Positions 37,517 to 49,284 of a DNA stretch of 64,000 nucleotides are shown one piece after another. The translations under genes were made by a program, and so were the position numbers. The stretch comes from Piscicola geometra. Taxonomy: Eukaryota; Annelida; Clitellata; Hirudinida; Piscicolidae. Location: NCBI GenBank assembly GCA_943735955.1, contig OX030965.1, positions 5,402,503 to 5,466,502 on the forward strand. Reading direction: 5' to 3'. The notes beneath the pieces are model-generated. The model ran no database searches and was not told where the DNA came from. It saw nothing but the letters and a program-made list of their open reading frames with translations. Every line of letters starts with the position of its first letter. Positions within the stretch are counted from its first letter, which is position 1.

Positions 37517-40339
37517 TATTCTGCGACTTAAAATTTTCCCTTTTTTCAAATTGCTGTTTTGTTAGGCTGATCCGACACGCGTGCCTGCACAGAGGTTTCC
37601 AACCTTCCTCCATCCAGACATGTCACCCCCTATTCCTCCAGACGGCCTTTTGATTAAGTTCATTCTCGATTTTTTTTTAAAATTTAAAAGTTTATATATA
37701 TATTGTTGGTAAACTTTGAAGTTTTCAAAAGTATATATGTTTTCCGTTATTTATTCCTAAATCTTTTCACCAATTCCCTTCTTCACACTTCCAACGTTTT
37801 CGCCGCTTTCGGCAAATCTTCAAGGAGGCTTTGTTTCTTGTGAACTCTCGCGAGATTTCTTAAGGTAATTACGCCTCCGAGCTGTCCCTATAAACAAGAA
37901 GGGCTTGCAATTAGAGAGCTTGTACTTGTGTGGGAAGTGATTTTAAGTGGTGATGATAGTGATGGTGATGGTGGTGATACTAGTGGTGATGCTAAGGGTG
38001 ATGATGATGGGGATGATGGTGAGACTGATGATAATGATGATGATGATAGTGATGATGGCGATGATAGTGGTGATGGTGGTGGTTATGATGATTAAAGTGG
38101 TGATGGTGATGATGATAATAGGGGTGGTGGTGATGATGGAGCTGGTGGTAATAGTGGGACTAGTGGTTTTGAGAAATTAACAAGGAAAGTGGTTGTGCGT
38201 GGTGGTGATATGCTCTAAATTCCAAATTGTAAACTGCGATTCGTCTTATGAAGCTTGTATATCACGGAGTAACACGTGCACATGCGGATGTTTTAATTAC
38301 TGTCACAAGTGAAAAGAAATAATTTATTTATTCTTTTGAGGCTTTTGTCGTCCGTCTTGGAAGCCATAAATCTCGTCTGCGCCGCAAACAATTAACTTTT
38401 AATCTTTCCGAAAACTTCTTTTTCGTAGCGGGTCATTCGTTTCTCGCTTTGGTTTCAAGATGTGCACGTAACTGCGAGCAAGCACTGAGTGGGTTGACGA
38501 AGTGCTTCAGCCCTGTTTGCCCACAAAACATTTGCATTATTTCTTCCACCATATTGTCTACTTCTATTTTCTTCTTTTTTAAAATTGTTATACAACTCTT
38601 TGTTTCCTTTTTCGGAGAATAAAATATAAGTGGTGACAACGCAAAAAGATGTATGTTTCACATTTATGGTCTTTCATTTTATGGAATCCATCTCAATTAT
38701 TTAAATTAAGACATAGCTGCTCTCAAATTCCAGCAATTAGTGAAGACTCAGGTTCTTAAGGTGATGGTGCTTCCTTAATAATGCAGGCGATTGGAGCAAT
38801 GAGAGAAACATGGACAGTGATACAATACTTTTTCGACTACCTTCTCAGATTTCCAATAATCTTAAAACTAAAAAAGAATTTTTGAAAAGAATTGTACTAA
38901 TTATTTTAATAATGAAAATTTTTAAGGGATTATTAAACCCAAAAACTATTCTCAAAATAATTCTGTTCTCTAATAAGAAGGATCAATTTCAATATGGCAG
39001 AGTATAAAGACAATTTAAGAAGCTTTTTGGGGATGATATTTCACGGGATGATCTCGTGGTTTGATAAAATATTCAGGAGGCGTCGATGTATAAATACTCT
39101 TTTTGCACGGCTCTCAATCCATGCACGTGAGAGCTCCTAATTAATATTTAGAAAATCCCGATGCAATGGCGAGTATTACATTTCATAGAGGTTGTTTTTT
39201 ATGATTTATTCTGAAATATTCCACTAAATTGATTATTTAAAACTTTATTCCTTTTTGGTTTTATCTTCGTTTATTTTATTTTTGCTATTTTTGATTAGAG
39301 ACCAAGCAGCTGTGGTGGTGACATGGAACTGACGCACCTCTGTATCAATAAGCTGCCATGGCCACTGTACCTCGGGATTCGTTGAAGAAGCTGCTTCCTG
39401 GTTTTTAACTTATTTTGAAAAGCTTTTATAATTAAGAAAAACATTTTTTTCCAGATTGAAATGAGTTTGTTTTTAATCAACATTTCAATTACACGTAAAT
39501 CACTCAAACGCATCAAAAGCTTACAAAATCTCATTAAGATTTAGTCGACAGGAAAAATACATCCTTTCATGCGAACAATGAATATAAATAATTATTCTTT
39601 GAAATTGAATTTTGTTTTTGAGTTCTTTCGCGATAGCGATCGTCTGAATAATTTACTCCCACTGCTCAGAGACCACCCCCTTCTCCTCCTTTCAAATAAT
39701 TTCCTTTAAAATATATGTAATCTACAAAAGAAACCTCGCTAGAGTGATAATCTCTGCAATTTATTTCCATTTTAATTTAAAATGTTTAAAAGAATCTTGA
39801 GTTTTGAATGGAAAACTATTTGAGTTTCATTTTGCATCCACTCAATCCTCATTGCTTCATCTTAAAACTGCCAGATAAAACTTTCTTCGTTTTCTAATTT
39901 TTACTTTTCTAATCTAACTCAAATTGCATTCTCATTTTGATGTTTTTTTGATTTTTTTTTCTTCAAAAATGGTCATCGGCGGAGTGGAGAGCAAAGCAAA
40001 TAAGGAAGAAAGCGGAAGAAGTTGTCACCAGATAGGGAAATGGAAGCCAGTGAGAGGTGCTTGAGTGACTCGGGAAAGAGATTCAATTAGTTTCTTTCGT
40101 TCTTTTTCTTTGTTTTTTTTTCAGTTTATATATATATATTTTTTTAAATTACGAGTTTTGCAACTCAATTTTGATATTAAATTTCTTTTTTTCTCGACCT
40201 TCTTTGATCTTTTTCACAGCATGCGCTAGTGTTCATGAAAGGGAAAGTTAACGAGACCTTATTATTAAACTTCAAGTAGAACAAAACTTCTTTTCTAAAC
40301 AGTCATTCTCTAGAGTTTCAAGCAGAATTTTTTTTCGCT
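37517..40339. other. Intergenic stretch upstream of the EB-module gene
   Basis: It holds a GTGATGATG microsatellite at about 37945-38170. A possible but unconfirmed minus-strand exon lies near 39340-39400 (EAASSTNPEVQWPWQLIDTE between a ccag acceptor and a GTGCGT donor). Otherwise it is AT-rich sequence. No gene can be supported. Confidence 0.4.
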
Positions 40340-40529
40340 GATTAATAATAATAATAAAATGACGAGCATTATTATAGTGGCGTATAACCCGAGCAGGCTT
40401 CTATGCCATTTAAGCTGAGAATTTTCATTTGTGCACCTATGGCTACTAGGACGTGGTTTGCACTCGAACCCAGGACCCTCAATCGTTTTTCAAGCCGAGA
40501 AACGTTACACTCGGCTACCCGCTGACCAA
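40340..40529 (-). mobile_element. tRNA-derived SINE
   Basis: Read on the minus strand from 40529, a tRNA-like head carries box A TAGCCGAGTG (40508-40517) and box B GGTTCGAGTGC (40460-40470, one mismatch to GGTTCGANTCC). The spacing is what RNA polymerase III promoters require. A tRNA-unrelated body of about 90 bp follows, and the element ends in an ATT-rich tail (attattattattaatc) at about 40339-40360. A diverged second copy lies at 7385-7495. It is not a functional tRNA, because the acceptor stem and anticodon arm do not pair convincingly. Confidence 0.75.
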
Positions 40530-41606
40530 CGATTGAGTAAATGAAAAATATATAAACTGTGGAAAATGTATATAAAATAGCATAAATAATAAATGGTTTT
40601 TATCAGCACTTTTGAGTCAAAGACCAACTCCAACCAAGCCGCAACCAACGTACCAGGTGCTATGAAGAGAGAAGGAAATGAAGGGATGAATCGGAGGTGT
40701 TTGTAGAGACCAGCTTTGTGCCTCTAAAACATCCAAAAGTGTTTTTAATCAAGTCACAAAATGACAACTAAACAAAATTAATAGAAACCAAACCATGGCT
40801 TTTCACATTTTTATAATTATTTTTTTGTTCTCACCGCTTTCACACCTTTAATATGCACGAAAGCCACGTGTAGGTCAATAAAAATATCAAAACAGGGTCA
40901 AAAGATATTCTAAATTTTATGTCAAAACGCAAACAAATGAGAGCAGCAATATCTCGCTTGGTCTTTCTGATACCTACGCCGCTTATATATGCACTCTTCT
41001 TTCTCTTGTGTTTTTCTTTTTCATTTTCATTTTCCTATTTTTCTTTTCTTTTTTCTTGCATTAACACATAGAAACGAGTTTATTACATTCAATGAAGTTA
41101 AATTCGAACTCAATCACTGTAATAGCATAATAGTCGCCACTCAGAGACGACCTTTGCAACTTGATGGCACTGCTTCCATCTTATTTGTTGAAGCAATTCC
41201 CGTCATTATTCACAATCAATGCATGTTTTATGTGTTATACGTTTCAGTTTGTCGCAATTTTCATTATTCCCTCTTTAATCTTCTTCCTTTCCTTCTTCAA
41301 CCATCACTAGAAAACATCATCATCATCATCAACCATGTCTTTTCTTCATAAACCTACAGATAACTACATTTAGAGTAAAACGTATTGTTTCGTAAAATAT
41401 TTTTTTAATTACATTTTTATTCTCATGGCTTTCATATTTCATATTCAGCATACAATTGATCATTTTATTGACTCCACTCAAGGACCATGCCCACTCCACT
41501 ACACCATTTATCTCTTCAAACTCGTCGCCAGAGCAGACGATAAACTTTCCAATTATTTCCAATTGCTCTTGTGTCCTCGCGTGTCTGGTCACTTTTATCT
41601 ATGCAC

Positions 41607-43209
41607 TAGAGGTCGGACATGGACGATTTTTCATTCCCGGTCCCGTCCCGTTCCAGAAATTTGTTTTCCCGTCCCATCCCGTTCCCGATGGGACATCAGA
41701 ATTTTGATTCCCGTCCCGTCCCGTTCCCGAAATTTGTTTTCTCGTCCCGTCCCGTTCCCGATGGGACATCAGAATTTCGATTCCCGTCCCGTCCCGTTCC
41801 CGAAATTTTTTTTCCCGTCCCGACCCGTTTCCGAAAGCTTTTTGATTTTTTAAATCATTTTCGCTGCCGTTTTCACTGGTCCCAAACTTGCTAGTTCTAA
41901 CATTTCTTAAAATTTATTATTTGAAAGTCAGAGAATATTTCTTTTAATGAAATAAAAAAAACACGATTTAAATTTCAAATATTTATTGAAATGAAAGTAT
42001 TGAAGTTAGTCATTGTTTTTGAGTAATTCAATCAAATCTTTATTGCTTTTAACACGGGTTAAACCGTCAAAAGTTTAAGCTTTTAAATTAGGTGATCTTG
42101 GGTCTAAAGTTAAACGACCACATGTTGAAAAATTCCGTTTACAGCGAATATAACTTGCAAATATACTAAACAAAATTTTGGCTACTTCTTGTAGTATTTT
42201 AAAATTGCTCATTTCATTTCAATAAAATAAAAAATCTTTATACTTTTCAATTTTTTTGGGACGTAATTGTGAATATTTGTACAATTCATCTCTTCTGAAT
42301 TTTTTTCTTCGTTCATCATTATTAATTCTTCAATAATGTTAGAAATATGTTTTTTGACAACATTCTTATTCTCCACAACTGCAAATATAAAATCATTTGT
42401 ATAATTTGATAGTATAATAATTTTATTATAATTTTTACGTTATAAAAACAAACATAATAGGTCTAAATAACCATCATTTGTTTTTTTCTCAACGGCACTG
42501 CAGCTTAGTCTGGTTGTACAAAATAGAATTAAATTTTTTCTAATGAAAGTCTTGGTATTTATTTCTTTTCTATCCCAAACTTTTTTCCTATTATTCTTTC
42601 ATACTGGGGATGCAACAGACATGCTGTCATATGAATAAGATCAATGGCATCTTTTTCTTTTGTCGAAATGATCAACTGAGCAATCATTTGGAAATTAATC
42701 ATTCAAATTCAAAGTATTAATTTATAAAATTAAAATAATATAACTGACCATTTTGATTTCATCTGAAAAGTGTTCATCATCACCCATTTGTTCTAATCTC
42801 CATAATCTTTGGCCTCACCATAACAACTTCAAATGTAGTGTTAGAGATTTCGACATTGGCACTGGTGGCTTCGTTATACATTTCTATTGCAATTAATACC
42901 TATTTTAAGTACGGAGTATCGATGAAATAAAGATTTCCATACTTAGAAGTTTGCTGAGAAATCATTGTTAAAGAATCCAATCCCAATAACTGTTATTCCC
43001 GTTTTTCCCGTTCCCGATTTAAAAGTTGATTCCCGTTCCCGTCTTTTCCCGTTCCCGATTTGAATGTTAATTCCCGTTCCCGTCCCGAAAACCTATTCCC
43101 GGTTCCCGATTTTTCCCGTCCCGAAATTAATTTTCATTCCCGTTCCCGCGGGAGTCCCGCGGGAGTCCCGCGGGTACCCGGTCAGATCGGGTACCCGGTA
43201 CGACCTCTA
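41607..43209 (-). mobile_element. hAT-family DNA transposon, decayed
   Basis: The element starts TAGAGGTCGGAC and ends with the inverse GTACGACCTCTA (11 of 12 bases inverted). It is flanked by a perfect 8-bp direct repeat, ctatgcac, at 41599-41606 and 43210-43217. That is the hAT target-site duplication length. Both subterminal regions (41630-41840 and 42995-43145) hold tandem TTCCCGTCCCG-type motifs, probably transposase-binding sites. The interior keeps part of a transposase frame on the minus strand. The element is 1603 bp, too short for an intact autonomous copy. It inserted about 230 bp upstream of the CFAP251 start codon. Confidence 0.92.
42006..42215 (-). pseudogene. hAT transposase C-terminal dimerisation (hATC) domain remnant
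   Basis: Reading from about 42215 leftwards gives EVAKILFSIFASYIRCKRNF, then STCGRLTLDPRSPNLKA, an in-frame stop at 42075-42077 (CAA to TAA would explain it) and TFDGLTRVKSNKDLIELLKN to the final stop at 42006-42008. The pattern matches the hATC core (SIPASS...ERNFSTAGR...). The frame breaks again just upstream and the catalytic region is not readable, so the copy is dead. Confidence 0.85.
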
Positions 43210-43389
43210 CTATGCACACAATTCACTCTATCAATTTTTTTATTTCTCAATTTATTTATTGGGTTTTTAAAATCAAAATACATTTTCAATATTTTTAACA
43301 ATTAATAAAACTCGATTGTAGTTATATTTCTGTGATCAACATATTTTTTTTACAGTTTTTGAACATTTCTCGCTTTTCTAAAGCTTCCC

Positions 43390-43403
43390 GTTTCTATGGT
43401 GAC
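43390..43403 (+). promoter_or_regulatory. Candidate RFX X-box upstream of CFAP251
   Basis: GTTTCTATGGTGAC matches the RFX imperfect palindrome GTNRCC-AT-RGYAAC at nearly all positions, with changes in one base of each half-site. It lies 46 bp before the CFAP251 ATG. RFX factors drive axonemal and ciliary genes across animals, and X-boxes usually sit close to the start. This is motif matching by eye. Confidence 0.55.
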
Positions 43404-43448
43404 TAAGTTGTTACAAAGGCTACAGTTTGACAAAACTTCTCTCCCAAA

Positions 43449-43854
43449 ATGAGTTCAAAAAAGACAAGAGATTTTAAGTTAGATAATATGAAAAAACAAG
43501 ACCAAAAGAAAGTTGCAAAGTTTTCTGAAATAGTTACAACAAAAATCATAAAGAGTAAACACTATTACGAAGAAGGTTCTGAAATGGAATCAGTTCCAGA
43601 ATCCCAAGATGAAGGTAAAGACGGCTTGAAAACTGACGTGTTAGTTACTGAACCTTTTGAAAATGAAGAAAAAGTTGCCGAATTGGAAGATAAGAGTGAG
43701 GGCTTAGAGACAGAAATTATAGGTAAACAGGAGAAAAAAGAAGAGACAAAGGAAGAAAAAGAAGATATGAAAATCGCAGATAATCAAGAATCCTCATTTA
43801 GAGAACATGAAGAAGAAGAAGAAATAGAAGAAGAAGAAATTAGGGAAGAAGAAA

Positions 43855-43888
<34 letters not shown>

Positions 43889-46800
43889 AGAGGAGGAAGA
43901 AGAAGAGGAGGAAGAAGAAGAGGAGGAAGAAGAAGATGAAGGGGAAGAAGAAGGAAATTTAAAAATTCAAAATGAAAACGAAATAGAAGAAGGAAAGCAT
44001 GAAGAAAGTTTTGTAAAGGATGAAGACGTTGGAAATGAAGTTGAAGCTGAATATAAAAAGGGTATAGAAACGGAAGAAGAGACAGGTGGTTTTCTAAACC
44101 TTGTTGATAGTGTTACTAGTTCGGAACAAAGATTAATGGAACTATCCCAAAAAGAAGAAGCTGAGAAAAAAAGTGAAGAAAGAGAAGACGAAGGCGCAGA
44201 AGAAGAAGAAAAAGAAGAAGAAACAGAAGAGGAAATAGCAGTATTAAAAGAAGAAACAGCAAAAAAGACTAAAAACGATGGAGAAGAAGAAGAAGATGAT
44301 GAAGATGAGGATGATGATGATGATGGTGAGGAAGATGAAGAAGATGAGGAAGAACAGGAGGAAGAAGATGCAAATAGATTGGATGACATTTTGAGTTATG
44401 GCATGGAAGATACTAAGGATGCAGAGGAAAGCGTTGAAGAAAATGATGAGGAGGGTGGTGAAATACCACAATTAAAAAGCGAGGAAGAATCTTACGACCA
44501 AAAACCTCCTGAAATTGTAATTGAAAAAAGCGTAGGTTTAAGCAAGCCATTCTCAGAAACTGATACGAGTGAAACGTCAAAAGACATCGCCTCAGAAAAA
44601 GACTTTGAACCAGAAAGTGTAGATGAAAAGAAGAATCAGTTGTTCACAAGTTTAATGAAAAAGCAGTTGATAGACGAAAGTGTGACCGCCAAAATTGGTC
44701 TATTGCGCGAGGGCAGTCCCAAAGAGCTGCGAGATCTGATGGCAAGTGACAAGTTGAAACTCGATAACCTCACTCGTCAAATCTCGATGATCTTCCCGCC
44801 AGAAGTACAGACGAAGACACTGAAGGGGCAAATAAGAAAGAAGTTGCTTGAGAGACTTGCTGTTCTCAAAGACCTGATCGAAGACGAAGGCGTCGAAGAG
44901 CGGCCATTGAACATCGCTCAAACCATCCCTCTTACGCCCTCTCGGAAACTGCACCCTAACGCCGTGGTAACGTTGTGCGACGTTGAAGAAAAAATCTCTG
45001 TTTTCGGAGCGCACAACTTCCTCGACTTTCCCAAGCCGCCTGACACTCCAGATGAATTGACCGAGAAGTCTGTCATCGACCCCGACTTTGAAATGACTTG
45101 CGCACTCCCTCCCATCAGTGACCTGTTCATGGAGAGTGTTATCGAAACGAAGATCGCCGGCAAGAACCCCATCAGTCTTGAGCAGTGCATCGGCCAAGAG
45201 AAGGATCTGCCGGTGTTGAACCTCTGCCGAGGAGGGGGACTGGCCATTTGTTACGCCTGTTGTCATTGTGGAGTCATCTACGACGTCAGCAACAACGTTC
45301 AGGTGCTACTACAAGGTCATGCGAATGCCATTTCTTGTCTGGCTGCCACTCCCAACAAGAAGTTTGTCGTGGTGGCAGACAAGGGACCAAACAGTAAAGT
45401 GAACATTTGGTCGGTTACCAAAGAGAAGTCAGCCTCGATTCCAGTGAGGACAATTTCGCACTTCAAGTCGTTCGGAGTGGCTGCAGTGGCTGTGTCGAAC
45501 ACGGGAAACTACTTAGCGGTCATCAGCGCTGATCCCATCCAAAACCTCTCCATCTGGAACTGGCTTGACCCCTCTGACACTCCCATCTACGAGATTAAAA
45601 TCAACCAGAGACTCGGCTACCAGTGCTACCTCATCTTCAGTCCCGAAGACAACAATCGCCTCGTATCGAACAGCTCTTCAGCGGTGATTTTCTACTTTTG
45701 GAACGACTTGCAGATCGCTTCGTTTTCACCGACATTCACGAACATCGACGTGAAGAAACAAGTTGGAGAGATCGCCGCAACGGTTTTCCTCAAGAACAAC
45801 CGGGCAATCTCAGCTACAAACCTTGGAAAGTTCATCCTTTGGGAGAGATATCGTCCGGTCAACCTGGAAAGCATCAAACCCTACCATCGCATGGAAAAGT
45901 TGGTGAAAATGCAGGCGAAGGCGATCACCGTGGTGACGACGACCAATAAGTACATTGTGACGGGTGATGTAGCAGGGCAGATCAAATTCTATGACGAGTC
46001 TCTCAAGCTGGTCAATTGGATTCAAGACGTCAAACTAGGCGCCATAAGCACCATTTCATTCGACTATGACCTCGATTACTACACAGAAAAGCCGGAAGAA
46101 AGCTTGGAACTCGACTCAATTCTTTCCAAAAACGCCTTCACAACTCCCAACTTCGTATTCGGCACGTCAATGGCCAAGGTGGTGCATGTGAGCGCCAGTG
46201 GCAGCAAATCGGAGGTGATTCAAGACAACTTTGGTTGTCCCATCGATTCGATCGACGTGCACCCGGGCAAGCCTCTGATAGCGCTCGGTGGACATAATGG
46301 TCTCTTACGCATGATCAACTACAAGAGAAAGGAGTCGGTTGCATCGAAGGTTTTTGACGAAGGCAAGACTGCGATATCTTGTCTGAAGTTCAACCATGAT
46401 GGGTCGATGATGGCCGTGGGTTTTGCGAACGGGAGAATAGAAATAGTGCATGGATTGAACCTCCAAGCACTCCTGAAGGCGCCTCTAGCCGACACGAACA
46501 ACCGTATCACTCACATCGAGTTCTCGCAGAACCTGGAATACATGGCGACTGCGGACTCGGCCAATGCCATCACCATGTACTACATCCATCGGGAGACCGT
46601 GTGGGTGGACGAAGGGAGAAGTTTTCAATTCTTGGGTCGCTACAAAGCGCATAACAAGCAGATCAGGAATATTCTGTTCAAGTACAAAAAGAGCAACCGA
46701 ACCTACAGCTTCTTCTCCATCTCGCTGGACAGAACCCTAGTGGAGTACAACTTCGGCACAACTGCGCCCGGTTTGGACGTTAAGAGCACTCACGTGATCG

Positions 46801-47947
46801 AGCAAAATGCCCTTCCGATGTACATGGCGTCATATCCTGAACTGACAAAGGAAAGTCTCATCATCACCTGTAACAGCCAATACAAGTTCAAGCTGATTAA
46901 CACCACGACCAAGATGACCAGGAAAACTCTGCTCGGACCAACGTTTGGCTCTCCCGTTGAAAAGTTTGTCGTTTCATCGAACAAGGCGGTCAGCAACCGA
47001 AGAACCCCGTTCATCGCCTGCACTCTCAAGAACAAGATAGCAGTCTCCTTCCTGCCAATGACAGGCAGTCATCACCGCTCGTTCTGCGTAGTGTCACATC
47101 CGACAGGAGTAAAGGATTTAGTGGTCAGTTCCAATGGAGAATATCTTTTCAGCGTTGGTGGTACCAATGCTTCGCTGATGATGTGGTCAGTGAGTTTGAT
47201 GGCGCTGGAGCTGCAAGAGAGGCTGGTGGGAAATCCGATGATGCCTTTCTATGAACAGATTGAGGGTGGAAAGAATGGAGAGTTCATGTACCAGCTGGAA
47301 AACCTATTCTGCTACGCTCAACTCAAGAACCAGGGAATTGACACTCAAGAGAAAAGAAAGGTCGGCGAGAAGGTGAACATCTCCGAGATACCCTGTCTCA
47401 TGAGGGCTCTGGGCTACTACCCCACTGAGCAGGAGGCTTACCAGATGGTCATGGAGGTTTGTTCAGAATTGCTTTAAATTATGTTTTCTATAATTTTCTA
47501 ACAGATTTTTACTATCATGGCTTGAAATACATTCTCAATTTTTTTATAATTCTGCATGATTTCTTAAAGGTCAAATACAGTAAATACACAGAGACAGAGG
47601 AAATCACAAACGAAATTGACGTTTCAGACTTTCTGAAGCTCTACATAAACCATCGACCCGTTCTCTGTTCTTTGAGCAGTGAGATCCAGTGGGCATTCAC
47701 CATTTTAGGAACAAAGACAAAAGATGGCGATTTCAAAATTGATCGAGAGAAGTTAATCATAGACATGCTGACGAAGGGAGAAAAAATGCGAGACGATGAG
47801 TTGGTGGAGTGTCTGGCGGCGTTGAGTGGAATTCCAAGGGAGTCAGACACTTGTAGATTTGAAGGGAACGAAGAGGTAAATTTAGATAAAATCTTGTCTC
47901 CCAACATCAGCATGGGAGAGTTTCTGGAACTGTTGAGTCTTAACTAA
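43449..47947 (+). CDS. CFAP251: Cilia- and flagella-associated protein 251 (WDR66), axonemal WD-repeat protein
   Basis: CFAP251 belongs to the calmodulin/spoke-associated complex at the base of radial spoke 3 in motile cilia. Two exons, 43449-47456 and 47570-47947, are joined by a 113-bp intron in phase 0 and encode 1461 residues. Residues 1 to about 410 are Glu/Lys-rich with long Glu runs, as in other CFAP251 proteins but longer. About 420-520 is a conserved helical part (LLREGSPKELRDLMASDKLK). Then come many WD repeats from about 570 to 1270 (VNIWSV, LSIWNW, IKFYDE, LLRMINY). The end is EF-hand-like (SEIPCLMRALGYYPTEQEAY and MTKGEKM-type segments), matching the human C-terminus. Start context caaaATGa. 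Third-position GC rises sharply near 44695. NAA50 follows closely downstream. Confidence 0.95.
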
Positions 47948-48207
47948 GACTTTTAGTACGTGAATCAAGATTTCAACAGTATTATTTTTAATTTAACACA
48001 ATTTTCATATAATTCAAAACAATTTCAATCTTTTTTATTATATATTTTGATACATATGAAAATGTCCTTACAATCGATAGGTGCCTTGAATTCATTGCCT
48101 TGGAAGTGTATTTCGTGTTGATTAAAAATTAGTATTTTTTGGCTTAATTTATTTTTGTGTTGATTATAAAAAGCAAAAACCAAGCTGGAAATTATGGTTA
48201 ACGATTA

Positions 48208-48213
48208 AATAAA
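48208..48213 (+). terminator. AATAAA polyadenylation signal, probably CFAP251
   Basis: AATAAA occurs 260 bp after the CFAP251 stop and only about 47 bp before the NAA50 start codon, so the CFAP251 3' end and the NAA50 promoter must overlap or abut. Confidence 0.45.
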
Positions 48214-48259
48214 AAGTTTTGATTCTTGGGTTTTGAATGATATTAAATTGAATATAAAG

Positions 48260-49284
48260 ATGGTGAAGTGAGTAATTTCTGGTTTTCTAAATAGATACTA
48301 ATCATTTCTTGCACATAGTTTTTTTTAATCTAAATATATTATAATTATTCTGATGTATTAATTCTTTTTTCTTAGGTAGGTTATGAACTTTATTAAAATT
48401 GTTCAATCAATCAATCAAATAGATTTCTATAGCGCTCTTTCTTCAAATTCAAGAGCGCTCACTTTTATAGACTTGAAAAAACATAAAGAATAAAATTCTT
48501 TATTCGTTAATTCTGATTCATACGTATTTTTGCACACAACTATAGTGTTTAAACACGTCTTCAGGGGAGCGATAGAGCTTGGCGAGGTCACAGTGCACAA
48601 CATCAAGCAACTGAGACGCATAAATGAAGTGATCTTTCCAGTGGTGTACAATGACAAGTTCTACAAAGACATCCTGGAAGTCGGAGAGCTTGCCAAGCTA
48701 GGTATGTGGTAGAAGATTTGCTTGAAGTAATTCATAAAATATTTCTAATAAAGCTTATCTTTTAACTTGTTAAATATTTATTTAAAACCACTACTTTTAA
48801 CTTTTCAGCGTACTTCAACGATATTGTGGTAGGAGCAGTGTGTTGTAGAGAAGACAGATCTGACGGACAGAAGCGTCTGTACATCATGACTCTTGGTTGT
48901 CTGGCACAGTACCGTAGACTGGGCATTGGCAGTGTAATGCTTCAGCATGTCCTCGACTTGTGCGAGAGAGATGGCACCTACAACAATGTCTACCTGTTGG
49001 TGCCTTTACAGAATTTTAACTAATTTCTATTAAAGAAAATTTTAAGAATTATTTAATGATTTTATAATTATTTTTATTAATACTCTCAAACTTCCAACAT
49101 CAACCTTCTCATTACAATCTGCCAATCAACACATCTCCACCACAGGCACGTCCAAATCAACAACACCAGCGCCATCGAATTTTACGAAAGATTCGGATTC
49201 GAGATTGTCGACCGCAAAGACAACTACTACAAAAAGATCGAACCAGCCCATGCCTTTGTACTGCAACGCTCCTTCGACAAATGA
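48260..49284 (+). CDS. NAA50: N-alpha-acetyltransferase 50 (NAA50/San)
   Basis: The GNAT-fold catalytic subunit of NatE acetylates N-terminal Met-starting peptides and supports sister-chromatid cohesion in animals. Four exons give 156 residues (human 169): an 8-nt exon 48260-48267 (ATGGTGAA before GTGAGT), 48565-48701, 48809-48995 and 49146-49284. Phases fit exactly. Recognisable blocks include IELGEVTVHNIKQLRRINEV, the peptide-binding IFPVVYNDKFY, YIMTLGCLAQYRRLGIG with the acetyl-CoA motif RRLGIG, and FYERFGFEIVDRKDNYYKKI with the paired tyrosines. The human C-terminal tail is missing here. Intron 1 holds a SINE-tail-like element. The first exon is inferred from the perfect donor and phase and from the expected M-x-K-G start. 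Confidence 0.93.
48404..48460 (-). mobile_element. SINE 3'-tail-like element (copy 2) in NAA50 intron 1
   Basis: caatcaatcaatcaaatag, then tttctatagcgctctttc and ttcaaattcaagagcgctc form the reverse complement of 26593-26650. It contains a perfect 9-bp inverted repeat, AGCGCTCTT...AAGAGCGCT, around an 11-base loop. Confidence 0.65.

Noticed and set aside
40340..40529. Functional tRNA gene
   Set aside because: Box A and box B are present, but the arms do not fold as a tRNA and a SINE body with an ATT tail follows.
41425..41894. Plus-strand frames rich in SRPVPFP
   Set aside because: These are the TTCCCGTCCCG subterminal repeats of the hAT element read as protein, not genes.
43967..44471. Minus-strand Ser-rich and Phe/Ile-rich frames
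   Set aside because: They are antisense to the Glu-rich part of CFAP251.
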